64,000 bases of DNA from contig NZ_JAHUTN010000003.1 in the NCBI RefSeq assembly GCF_019209935.1, positions 186,001 to 250,000 of the forward strand. Direction: 5' to 3'. Position 1 is the stretch's first letter. Each line of letters opens with the position of its first letter. Made by a program: the position numbers and the translations under genes. Positions 57,037 to 64,000 of this stretch are shown here, piece after piece. Below the pieces are notes generated by a model. That model saw only the letters and a list, made by a program, of their open reading frames with translations, searched no databases and was not told the DNA's origin. Source of the stretch: Corynebacterium sp. TAE3-ERU16 (lineage in GTDB: Bacteria; Actinomycetota; Actinomycetes; Mycobacteriales; Mycobacteriaceae).

Positions 57037-58614
57037 ATGGCCGAACAAACCTGGTTCGTCATAGCCATTGTCATATACATGCTCGTCATGCTCGCCATCG
57101 GCTTCTGGGGCTTCGGGCAGACCGACGAATACGACGATTACGTCCTGGCCGGCCGTGGCCTCAACCCGTTCGTCGCCGCGCTGTCCGCCGGTGCCTCGGA
57201 CATGTCGGGGTGGCTGCTCATGGGCCTCCCGGGAGCCCTGTTCGTCACCGGATTCTCGGAGCTGTGGATCGCGATCGGGCTCCTGATAGGTTGCTGGGCC
57301 AACTGGTTCTGGGTCGCGCCACGCCTACGCAGTTACACGGAGGTCGCGAACAACTCGATCACGATCCCTTCCTTCGTCGAGAACCGCCTGCGGGACACCT
57401 CCCACACGCTGCGCATCATCTGCTCCGTCATCATTCTTGTGTTCTTCACCTTCTACGTCTCCGCGGGCATGGTCGCCGGCGGCAAGTACTTCCAGGCGAC
57501 CTTCGACGGCGACTACAGCACCGGTCTCCTCGTCGTGGCCATCGTCACCGTCATCTACACCGTCATCGGCGGCTTCCTCGCCGTCTGCTACACCGACGCC
57601 GTGCAGGGCATGATCATGTTCGCCGCTCTCCTCATCGTCCCGGTGATGGCACTGTTCGTGATGAACGACCCCGGTTCGATCTTCACCTGGGCCACCACAA
57701 AGGAATACGGTCCCTGGACCGACGGAGAGGTCAACACCCACTACTTCTCGATGATCTCCGGTGTCTCCTTCGCCGCCATCGTCGGCAACCTCGCCTGGGG
57801 ATTCGGCTACTTCGGTCAGCCCCACATCATCGTCCGATTCATGGCACTCAGCTCCCCCAAGGAAGCCAAGGCCGGCCGTCGCATCGGCATCGGCTGGATG
57901 CTGCTCTGCGTCATCGGCGCGGCGGCTGTCGCGCTGATCGGTACCTCGTTCTTCGGTCAGGACCCGAACATCGCGATCACCGACCGTGAGTCCTACGAGA
58001 CGATCTTCCTCGACATGGCGCGCATCCTGTTCCACCCGCTGATCGCCGGACTGGTCCTGACCGCGGTGCTGGCCGCCATCATGTCGACCATCTCCTCTCA
58101 GCTCCTGGTCACGTCCTCCGCTCTCATCGAGGACCTGCTGCGCCTGTTCCACAAGCGCCCGATGACCAACCAGAAGCTGGTGTACTACTCCCGGACCGCG
58201 GTGGTCGGTGTCGCCACGATCGCCGCCATCCTGGCGTGGAACCCGGACACCTCGATCCTCGGACTGGTCGGCTTCGCCTGGGCCGGCTTCGGCTCCGCAT
58301 TCGGTCCCGTCGTGCTCGCGTCGCTCTACTGGCGCCGCCTCAACACGCCCGGTGCCATCGCCGGCATGGCCACCGGTGCGCTGGTCTCGTTCTTCTGGGG
58401 ACAGTCCCCTCTCGGCGATTTCCTCTACGAGATGGTTCCCGGCTTCTTCCTCGCGACCATCGTCATGATCGCCGTCTCCCTGATGACCGCTCCCCCGGCC
58501 AGGGACGTCACCGAGGAGTTCGATGAGGCCGCACGCCTCTCGAAGCTCGCGGACGAGAACCCCGAGCTCGCCGTGGAAGAGGTCCAGGCCAAGGCCGCCA
58601 AGGGCGAGATCTAG
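57037..58614 (+). CDS. putP: sodium/proline symporter
   Basis: PutP (525 aa) imports proline with Na+. It is a 13-helix SSS-family transporter. It starts MAEQTWFVIAIVIYMLVMLA. Typical motifs are GRGLNPFVAALSAGASDMSGWLLMG (sodium and proline site in helix 2), AVCYTDAVQGMIM and LAAIMSTISSQLLVTSSALIEDL. ATG 57037 has AGGAGG 5 nt upstream. It is probably monocistronic, with a hairpin after the stop. Confidence 0.95.
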   Translation: MAEQTWFVIAIVIYMLVMLAIGFWGFGQTDEYDDYVLAGRGLNPFVAALSAGASDMSGWLLMGLPGALFVTGFSELWIAIGLLIGCWANWFWVAPRLRSYTEVANNSITIPSFVENRLRDTSHTLRIICSVIILVFFTFYVSAGMVAGGKYFQATFDGDYSTGLLVVAIVTVIYTVIGGFLAVCYTDAVQGMIMFAALLIVPVMALFVMNDPGSIFTWATTKEYGPWTDGEVNTHYFSMISGVSFAAIVGNLAWGFGYFGQPHIIVRFMALSSPKEAKAGRRIGIGWMLLCVIGAAAVALIGTSFFGQDPNIAITDRESYETIFLDMARILFHPLIAGLVLTAVLAAIMSTISSQLLVTSSALIEDLLRLFHKRPMTNQKLVYYSRTAVVGVATIAAILAWNPDTSILGLVGFAWAGFGSAFGPVVLASLYWRRLNTPGAIAGMATGALVSFFWGQSPLGDFLYEMVPGFFLATIVMIAVSLMTAPPARDVTEEFDEAARLSKLADENPELAVEEVQAKAAKGEI

Positions 58615-58649
58615 CCGGGCGCCGTCCTCCTCTGAAGCACGCCCGGAAG

Positions 58650-58675
58650 CCCGTCCCACCCCTGGGTGGGGCGGG
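58650..58675 (+). terminator. terminator after putP
   Basis: CCCGTCCCACCC (58650-58661) pairs with GGGTGGGGCGGG (58664-58675) with one G-T pair and a 2-nt loop. It lies 36 nt after the stop. Confidence 0.55.
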
Positions 58676-58726
58676 TTCACCGCTGTCCGGAGGAACCCGG
58701 ATCCGCCCGGGACGGTCGGAGTCTGC

Positions 58727-59428
58727 ATGACGCACACCCCGACCGCCCCGCATCCCCCGAAGTGGACCGTCGGACTCCTCACCCTGTCGACCCTGTTGCT
58801 CGGGATCTACACCCTCGCGCCGACGACGGGCCGTATTCCGCCGGGACAGGTTCCCCCACCACCGTTGGCTGAGACGCTGTCATCCACCACTCTCGTCGAG
58901 CAGCGGCCCGACATCCCCGGATACCACCGCAACCGGTTCGGGGAGGGATGGGGCGGAGCACACATCGGCTCCCTGATCTGCTCGACGCACGAGGTGATGC
59001 AGGCGGCCCAGCTCCCGGAGGCGACCATCGACGAGGACTGCACCGTCCACGCGGCACCCGCCCGTGATCCCTACTCCGGGCAGACGATGACCACCGATAA
59101 CCCGGGGCCCGGCCAGCGCATGGAGGTCGACCACATCTACCCGCTCTCCGCGGCGTGGGACATGGGTGCCTCCGGATGGGACCGGAACACACGGATCCGG
59201 TTCGCGAATGATCCGGAGAATCTCGTCGTCGTCACCGCCCGACAGAACCGGGAGAAGTCGGATTCCCTCCCGGCCGACTGGGTCCCCGCCGATCGTTGGG
59301 CCCGCTGCTGGTACGTGCGCCGCCTGGCCGCGGTCGCACGCGACTACCAGCTGTCCCTCACCGCCGACGACGCGTCGGCGATGCGGCGGCAGTGTCTGCT
59401 CTCGGGGCTGGCTGACGCGTTCCGCTGA
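58727..59428 (+). CDS. exported HNH-endonuclease-family protein (DUF1524-like)
   Basis: This 233-aa protein has an N-terminal hydrophobic helix (WTVGLLTLSTLLLGIYTLA, about 13-31), a signal anchor or signal peptide, then an HNH nuclease domain of the DUF1524/GmrSD C-terminal type. Catalytic residues are Asp135-His136 in MEVDHIYPLS, Asn165 in ENLVVV, and Asn174-Lys177 in RQNREKSDS. Four cysteines after the signal (85, 105 and two near the C-terminus) could form disulfides outside the cell. Secreted proteins of this group are common in actinobacteria; the role, perhaps DNA use or competition, is unknown. ATG 58727 was selected by the signal sequence; its ribosome site is weak. Confidence 0.82.
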   Translation: MTHTPTAPHPPKWTVGLLTLSTLLLGIYTLAPTTGRIPPGQVPPPPLAETLSSTTLVEQRPDIPGYHRNRFGEGWGGAHIGSLICSTHEVMQAAQLPEATIDEDCTVHAAPARDPYSGQTMTTDNPGPGQRMEVDHIYPLSAAWDMGASGWDRNTRIRFANDPENLVVVTARQNREKSDSLPADWVPADRWARCWYVRRLAAVARDYQLSLTADDASAMRRQCLLSGLADAFR

Positions 59429-59519
59429 TTCAGCCCCACTCTTTGTCCCGGGCGCCGGTCGCCGGGTTATGGTGGTCGTTGACCTTCTTTCCCCGATCTT
59501 CGAGAGGCCGATCCCCGAC

Positions 59520-60020
59520 GTGGACAATCTCATCAGCATTCTGCATGTGCTGGCAGCAATCGTTTTCCTGGGTCCGGTAACCATCGCCGTCTCCATGTTC
59601 CAGGGCCGCGCCCGCGCCGCACATGACGGTGACAGGCACGCGGTCGGTTCCGCGGCGACGCTCCACCGCATCACGAAAACCTACGGTTTCCTGTCACTGC
59701 TCGTTCCCCTGCTCGGACTCGGGTTGTTCTTCACCGATACGACGTTCCTGAAGGACGGTCGCTTCCATGCATCGATCCTCCTGTCCGTGATCGCCTGGGG
59801 AATCCTGTTCTTCCTGATCATCCCCCGGCAGAAGGCGCTGATGGCCGATCTCGGGGTTGCCACCGACGATGATGATCCCGCCGCAGCACTGAACGTCGGG
59901 ACAACCGCGGAGACCACCGCAACAGCCGTCGACTGGACCGCAACCACGAAGAAGCTCTCCATGTTCGGCGGTCTCTTCTCCCTCCTGTGGTTCATCGTCG
60001 CCATCCTGATGATGATCTGA
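59520..60020 (+). CDS. four-helix membrane protein (DUF2269-like)
   Basis: This 166-aa protein has four predicted membrane helices: ISILHVLAAIVFLGPVTIAV, TYGFLSLLVPLLGLGLFF, HASILLSVIAWGILFFLII and LSMFGGLFSLLWFIVAILMM. The LHVLAAIVFLGP opening is typical of the DUF2269 family, of unknown function. GTG 59520 gives the family-like start; an upstream ATG at 59469 is possible. It lies 91 nt after the HNH gene and ends before a strong inverted repeat. Confidence 0.68.
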   Translation: MDNLISILHVLAAIVFLGPVTIAVSMFQGRARAAHDGDRHAVGSAATLHRITKTYGFLSLLVPLLGLGLFFTDTTFLKDGRFHASILLSVIAWGILFFLIIPRQKALMADLGVATDDDDPAAALNVGTTAETTATAVDWTATTKKLSMFGGLFSLLWFIVAILMMI

Positions 60021-60036
60021 GTGCCACAGCACCACG

Positions 60037-60098
60037 CACACTTAAAGGACCCGTCCGACCGGCTTCGACACCGGATCGGGGCGGGTCCTTTAAGTGTG
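60037..60098 (+). terminator. terminator with perfect 17-bp outer stem
   Basis: CACACTTAAAGGACCCG (60037-60053) pairs perfectly with 60082-60098. The 28-nt interior can form a smaller GACCGG/CCGGATC-type hairpin. It lies 17 nt after the membrane protein gene and works in both directions by symmetry. Confidence 0.75.
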
Positions 60099-60504
60099 TC
60101 TCACGGCTGACTTTCCCCGGGGTACGACCGGTGCGATCAGCCGGGGCGGAGTCGGCCTGCTGGATGACCCGGCCGAACGTCCGCGAACGGGAGGATCAAG
60201 GAAGCGGCGGGCCAGGAAGCCCCGACGGTGCCCGTGGGACGGGGCACTGATCTCGATGGTTTCCCCGGCCGTGTGCCCCGGGATACTCCGGGAAATCAAC
60301 TCGTGGGGCGCTCTGCGACGCTGCATCCTTCGGACGGCGGAGGGGACCTCACGTGAGGGCGGACCAGGGACGCTATCTCCGGTAGGCACGCTTCCTCCGG
60401 CGGTCTCGACCGCTGACGCCAAGCTGCATGTCACGGGATCCTCCCCCGATGCAGTCAACGGCGCGGGGAGAACCGCGGAGCCGGACCGGTCGGTGGCGGC
60501 CGCG
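60099..60504. other. intergenic region downstream of the HtaA pseudogene
   Basis: No supported gene is seen. Open frames on both strands (for example on the plus strand up to about 60624) have shadow-like Pro/Arg/Ala-rich composition and no recognised motif. The stretch may contain further remnants of the pseudogene. Confidence 0.4.
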
Positions 60505-62948
60505 TCACCCGATCAGGTGGCGGTGGAGGGATCGGGAGGAGGGGCCGTTCCAGCGGCGACCGCTGAACCGGAGTTGCCGCCGACACCACCCACACCCCAC
60601 CTTTCCCCGCATGATCCACCCTGATCCGACCGGCGGAACATGGTGGGTCCGGCTGCCGGAACCCGGGTTTCCGGGAACCGTCAGCCGGACTTCTCTCCGA
60701 GAGGCCTGGTGCGACAGATGCCGCACCATCAGCAGCGGATGCATGATGAAGTGGAAGACCACCGCGATCAGTGCCGTCAGAGCACCGGTACCGAAGGAGC
60801 TGAACGGGAGCAGGTCCGGCTCTTTCGACGAACTGGGGGTTTCACCCTCGGTCGGCTCCGGGGTCTGCGTCGCAGTAGATGACGTCGTCTCGGTCGGCTC
60901 CGGGGTTTCCGTCGGTTCTTCCTGCACAGGAGCCACGTAGTCCATGTGGACCGGATCTATCTCGGGGGTCCAGCTGACTGGTGGATGAGGCCGGTGACAA
61001 CCGGACGAGACCGACGAAGAAGTTCTTTCCGGATGGGTCCCGCGGGCGGTCGACGATGTAGAGCGATCCGTCGGAGAACTCCCTGATTCCTTAGTTGTAC
61101 GGGAAACGGGTGTCTTTCACGTGCTGGCTGTAACCGATCTGATCACTGAGGCCGTCAAGTCCGTCTGGGGAGGGATCGACGATCGCGATCTCCCCGGAGC
61201 GTCCCCGAGGCGACAACAGCGTTGCCATTCCCGAGGAATCCGACTCCGGCATACTCATCGAATTTGTCTCCGACGACTCCTGCCCCAACACGGGCGAAGG
61301 TGTGATCGGCCCCGTTGTACCGGTAGAACGCGATCAGGGGTCGTGTCTGATCGCTCCGCGGCTCCGGGCCTCGGTCCAGGAGAGGTTGTTCCGGATGGCG
61401 ATCAGGTCGCCGCGCACAGCGACACCCCTGATGCCGTTGGATCCGAGATGAACGCGGTGGATCTCGTTCTGGAGGTCGACCATGTCCAGGATCGGGGTCA
61501 CGGTGTTGTCGGAGGGATCCAGGTGCACAGGCACTCCACCACTGAGACTTCCGTCGTCGTACAGGAAGTTGCCGTCCCTCACATGGATGAACGTTCCGTC
61601 CGGGAGGGCCCTGAGACCGGTACGGTACCCCGAGTTGTACTCGTCACCGTACAGCTACACGGTGTAGTCGTTGTTCAGTTCCTTACCCGGGACGTCGGAG
61701 GCCCGGGGAAGAGTCCAGTTCTTCAGTTCTCCCGCACGGTCGACCGAATTGAATCCACCGTACCGGCGGCCGGTCTTGTACAACACCCCGAGGGTGCCGG
61801 CATCGCCGGAGAAAGCGACGCCGGTGATCTTGTTCGCGGCTTCCTGTGTCTCTCCCTGCGCCGTGATGGTGGAGGTGGAGGGAACCGTGGCGACGACGGT
61901 GTCATCGGACAGTCCTCCGGGAGCCACGGAGACCCTGTGCACCGAGAGACCGCCGGAACCGGCGTAGTAGAGACTGTCCGTCTGCCCGTCCCATGCGGCA
62001 TCGGTGCTGAGACGACTGTCGATCTCGCCGCTGAAGAGACGCGTCTCGAGATCCGCGGAGTACCCCTCGAGGTGACCGGTACCGTCGTGATTCGCCACGA
62101 CGACCGCGGCTCCGGACCCGTGTCGAACACGCTCACCACGTTTTCCCAGGGGATATCCGTGATGACACCGCGGTGGCACGATATGCGGGCCCTTCAACTC
62201 CCCCGGTGAATGAGCCGGGGTAGCTGAAGTTCAGGGGGCCAGGTTACCTCCCGGGGTGTAGAAGTTCGAGAACGCGGTGCTCCGCTGCTCCGTCAGGGTT
62301 ACGGTGACATGGTCAGGTCACCGCCCCGTCCTCACTGTTGAAACGTCCGGCACCCACGTTGAGGTCACCGAGCAGCACTTCCTCCGGTCCGGACCAGCCA
62401 ACGTTGTACTGCTTGGTGTGCCGGTTGATGTGCAGCTCCCCCTCCCCCGAAACCGGTTCGAATACGATGTGGGGGTCCGCGAACGTCAGGTCGAGGTCGC
62501 ACTGACCCCGCACGTAGCCGGTTCCGTCCTGCCGGCGGTACTTCATGAAATCGACTGTTCCGCCGTACTGCACCTGGATCCGCCCGTCGGCCGGCGTCGA
62601 CGTCGAGATGCAGGTCCACTGTACCGATCCGTTGTGGAAACGGGCTCCATCGAGAACATGCTGCAGCCGGTGTCCGTCGACATGGGAGCGGATGCCCCAC
62701 GCGAGTGCGAGATGGTCGTCCGGGTAGGACTGCTCCTTCCCCGGGGTGGGGTCGAGACCGATGGATGAATTGACGTCCGCCACGGCGACACCCGCGCCCA
62801 TGGCCGACGTCAGTGGGCAGGCGATGGCGGGGGCCGCGAGGCGGCGACCGCAGCTCTGGAGGCTGAGTTCATCGTGTGTGCGTGTCCTGGTTCTGTGACG
62901 GTGCAGGGGCGTTGCGGGGCAGGGGAACGGAGTCCACACTTTCCTCAT
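60505..62948 (-). pseudogene. decayed HtaA-domain haem-binding surface protein
   Basis: Fragments of one secreted protein are readable in order on the minus strand. There is a signal-like start, an HtaA domain (about 62750-62313: ALAWGIRSHVDG, GTVDFMKYRRQDG, CDLDLTFADPHIVF) and a beta-rich, perhaps propeller region. A PEPTETPEPT stalk follows, then a C-terminal membrane helix (GTGALTALIAVVFHFIMHPL, about 60800). The frame is broken by indels near 62310, 62225, 62110, 61340, 61200 and 60975. In-frame stops are TAG at 61655-61657 and TAA at 61091-61093. Proteins of this kind bind haem for iron uptake in corynebacteria. With so many lesions it is a true relic, unless the assembly is poor here. 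Order and frame are seen; the family is inferred from the HtaA-like motif. Confidence 0.72.
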
Positions 62949-62979
62949 TGTTGTCCCAGCTTCTACACACAATAAAACC

Positions 62980-63006
62980 AGTATATTTTAGTTCAGGCTC
63001 CCCCTT
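62980..63006 (-). promoter_or_regulatory. promoter of HtaA pseudogene with weak DtxR-like box
   Basis: TATACT (62985-62980, minus strand) is a good -10. Just upstream, 62988-63006 reads AAGGGGGAGCCTGAACTAA, a 12-of-19 match to the DtxR consensus located where a repressor would block polymerase. The match is much weaker than the box at 5327. Confidence 0.4.
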
Positions 63007-63041
63007 GTTCCATCCCAACCGGCGATACCGCACATACACGA

Positions 63042-63087
63042 AACCCCCTGAGCGATCCCGGTTGAACCGGACTCTGCTCAGGGGGTT
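63042..63087 (-). terminator. terminator after DEAD-box helicase gene
   Basis: AACCCCCTGAGC (63042-63053) pairs perfectly with GCTCAGGGGGTT (63076-63087), enclosing a second dyad CCGGTT/AACCGG. It lies 45 nt after the minus-strand stop, followed by TTTCGTG. Confidence 0.7.
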
Positions 63088-63132
63088 GAGGTTCAGGCCC
63101 CCGAAATAGACGGGTGAGCCTGTGGACCGAAT

Positions 63133-64000
63133 CTAGTGGCGGAAACCACCACGGCCACCACGATCCTCACGGTCACCACCGCGGAAACCACCACGGCCAC
63201 CACGATCCTCACGGTCACCACCGCGGAAACCACCACGGCCACCACGATCCTCACGGTCACCACCGCGGAAACCACCACGGCCACCACGATCCTCACGGTC
63301 ACCACCGCGGAAACCACCACCGGAATGGCGTCCGATCGGGGCATCAGGGGTGTGCTCGAGGTGGATGAGCTGGCCGGAGATGCGGGTGTCTGAGAGCTTG
63401 TCCCAGACCTCGCGGGGCAGGTCCTTGGGCAGCTCGACGAGGGTGTGGTCGACGTTGATGGTGATCCGGCCGACGTCCTGGGACGTGAGTCCCCCTTCAT
63501 TGGCTAGAGCACCGACGATGGCGCCCGGGCGCACGTGCTGCCGCTTGCCCACCGCGACGCGGTAGACGGAGAGATTCTTGTCGCTCCGGTCGAAGCGGGC
63601 GTTTCCACCACGCTCCCCACGGTCCGGGCGGTCACCGCGGTCGAAACGACCACCACGGTCACCCCGGTCGCCCCGATCACGATCGCGGTCGCGGTCGAAG
63701 CGCTCACGCTCACGCTTGGGCTGTTCCTTGAGCAGGAAGTCGTTGCCCGCCTGGGCCTGGGTGGCCAGCGCCGCGGCGACGTCCTCGAGCGGCACGTCGT
63801 GCTCCTCGGAGTAGGCCTTGACCAGGTGACGGAAGAGATTGACCTGCTTGTCCTCGAGCGCGGTGGTGATCGAGTCCGCGAACTTCGCCTTGCGGGACTC
63901 GTTGACCTCCTCGACGCTGGGCAGGTCCATCTCGTTGAGCGGGGCGTTGGTCGCCCGCTCGATGGACTTCAGCATGCGACGCTCACGGGGGGTGACGAAC
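63133..64000 (-). CDS. DEAD-box ATP-dependent RNA helicase, C-terminal part (cut by window edge)
   Basis: Only the last 288 codons are in the window. The visible part starts after the helicase core with FVTPRERRMLKSIERATN, the usual end of the RecA-like domain 2 of DeaD/CsdA helicases. It continues with the helical linker, an Arg/Asp/Gly-rich tract (RDRDRDRGDRGDRG), the DbpA/CsdA RNA-binding domain (VYRVAVGKRQHVRPGAIVGALANEGG, ending HLEHTPDAPIG), and a Gly/Arg tail. The tail holds four exact copies of a 14-aa unit. Such helicases unwind structured RNA during ribosome assembly and cold stress. Motor motifs lie beyond the window. Confidence 0.93.
   Translation of the reverse strand, partial: FVTPRERRMLKSIERATNAPLNEMDLPSVEEVNESRKAKFADSITTALEDKQVNLFRHLVKAYSEEHDVPLEDVAAALATQAQAGNDFLLKEQPKRERERFDRDRDRDRGDRGDRGGRFDRGDRPDRGERGGNARFDRSDKNLSVYRVAVGKRQHVRPGAIVGALANEGGLTSQDVGRITINVDHTLVELPKDLPREVWDKLSDTRISGQLIHLEHTPDAPIGRHSGGGFRGGDREDRGGRGGFRGGDREDRGGRGGFRGGDREDRGGRGGFRGGDREDRGGRGGFRH
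63139..63320. repeat. four exact 42-bp tandem repeats in helicase tail
   Basis: Copies at 63139-63180, 63181-63222, 63223-63264 and 63265-63306 are identical, and 14 nt of a fifth follow. The unit is 14 codons long and encodes a GGFRGGDREDRGGR-like motif at the C-terminus of the helicase. Identity at the nucleotide level indicates recent expansion. Confidence 0.97.

Noticed and set aside
60094..60624. Plus-strand open frame of 176 codons between the terminator and the HtaA pseudogene
   Set aside because: There is no ribosome site or motif, and part of it lies opposite the pseudogene tail.
63139..63320. CRISPR-like array of 42-bp repeats
   Set aside because: The repeats are directly adjacent without spacers, keep the reading frame and encode a protein motif of the helicase.

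Overview
The window is a high-G+C (about two thirds by eye) actinobacterial chromosome segment, most likely from a Corynebacterium or a very close relative. The evidence is gene order and gene content: argS-lysA-hom-thr genes, rho-prfA-prmC-tsaC-wecA-atpIBEFHAGDC, DUF2550-nucS, glgE-glgB and the etfAB-cysteine desulfurase cluster are arranged as in corynebacteria. A DtxR-type iron box, an HtaA-type haem-binding surface protein (decayed) and several promoters whose -10 box lies 6-7 nt before the start codon (leaderless pattern) agree with this. The species cannot be told. No phage, transposase or CRISPR array was seen.

Layout. 0.1-5.2 kb (minus): cysteine desulfurase, electron-transfer flavoprotein alpha and beta, a THUMP-like SAM methyltransferase and an ABC ATPase. 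5.3-10.8 kb (plus): a P19-type iron lipoprotein under a promoter with a DtxR-like box in its spacer, then glgE and glgB, which build alpha-glucan from maltose-1-phosphate. 10.9-14.1 kb: a cysteine-less thioredoxin/TPR protein with an MTH1187-family protein, a VOC epimerase, and nucS mismatch endonuclease with small partners. 14.4-28.5 kb (minus): the complete F1Fo ATP synthase operon, preceded by wecA, tsaC, prmC, prfA and rho. 29-32.5 kb (plus): an AMP-forming acyl ligase, a DUF2249 protein and a stand-alone MsiK/UgpC sugar-importer ATPase. 32.5-40.8 kb (minus): thrB, thrC, hom, a DUF4190 membrane protein, lysA and argS, i.e. much of the aspartate-family pathway.

41.5-46.8 kb (plus): lactate permease and the LutABC lactate oxidation complex. 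47.2 kb: tRNA-Arg(CCG). 47.4-48.4 kb: PspC and MarR-family genes. 48.6-56.6 kb (minus): a tight four-gene operon encoding an SNF2 helicase, a SWIM zinc-finger protein, an Mre11/SbcD-like phosphoesterase and a Rad50/SbcC-like ATPase. This is the most system-like locus of the window. 57-60 kb (plus): PutP symporter, an exported HNH nuclease and a membrane protein. 60.5-63 kb (minus): a multiply frameshifted HtaA-domain surface protein. 63.1-64 kb (minus): the 3' part of a DEAD-box RNA helicase, ending in four exact 42-bp repeats, cut by the window edge.

The housekeeping parts are read with high confidence. Regulatory sites are pattern matches by eye and remain predictions.
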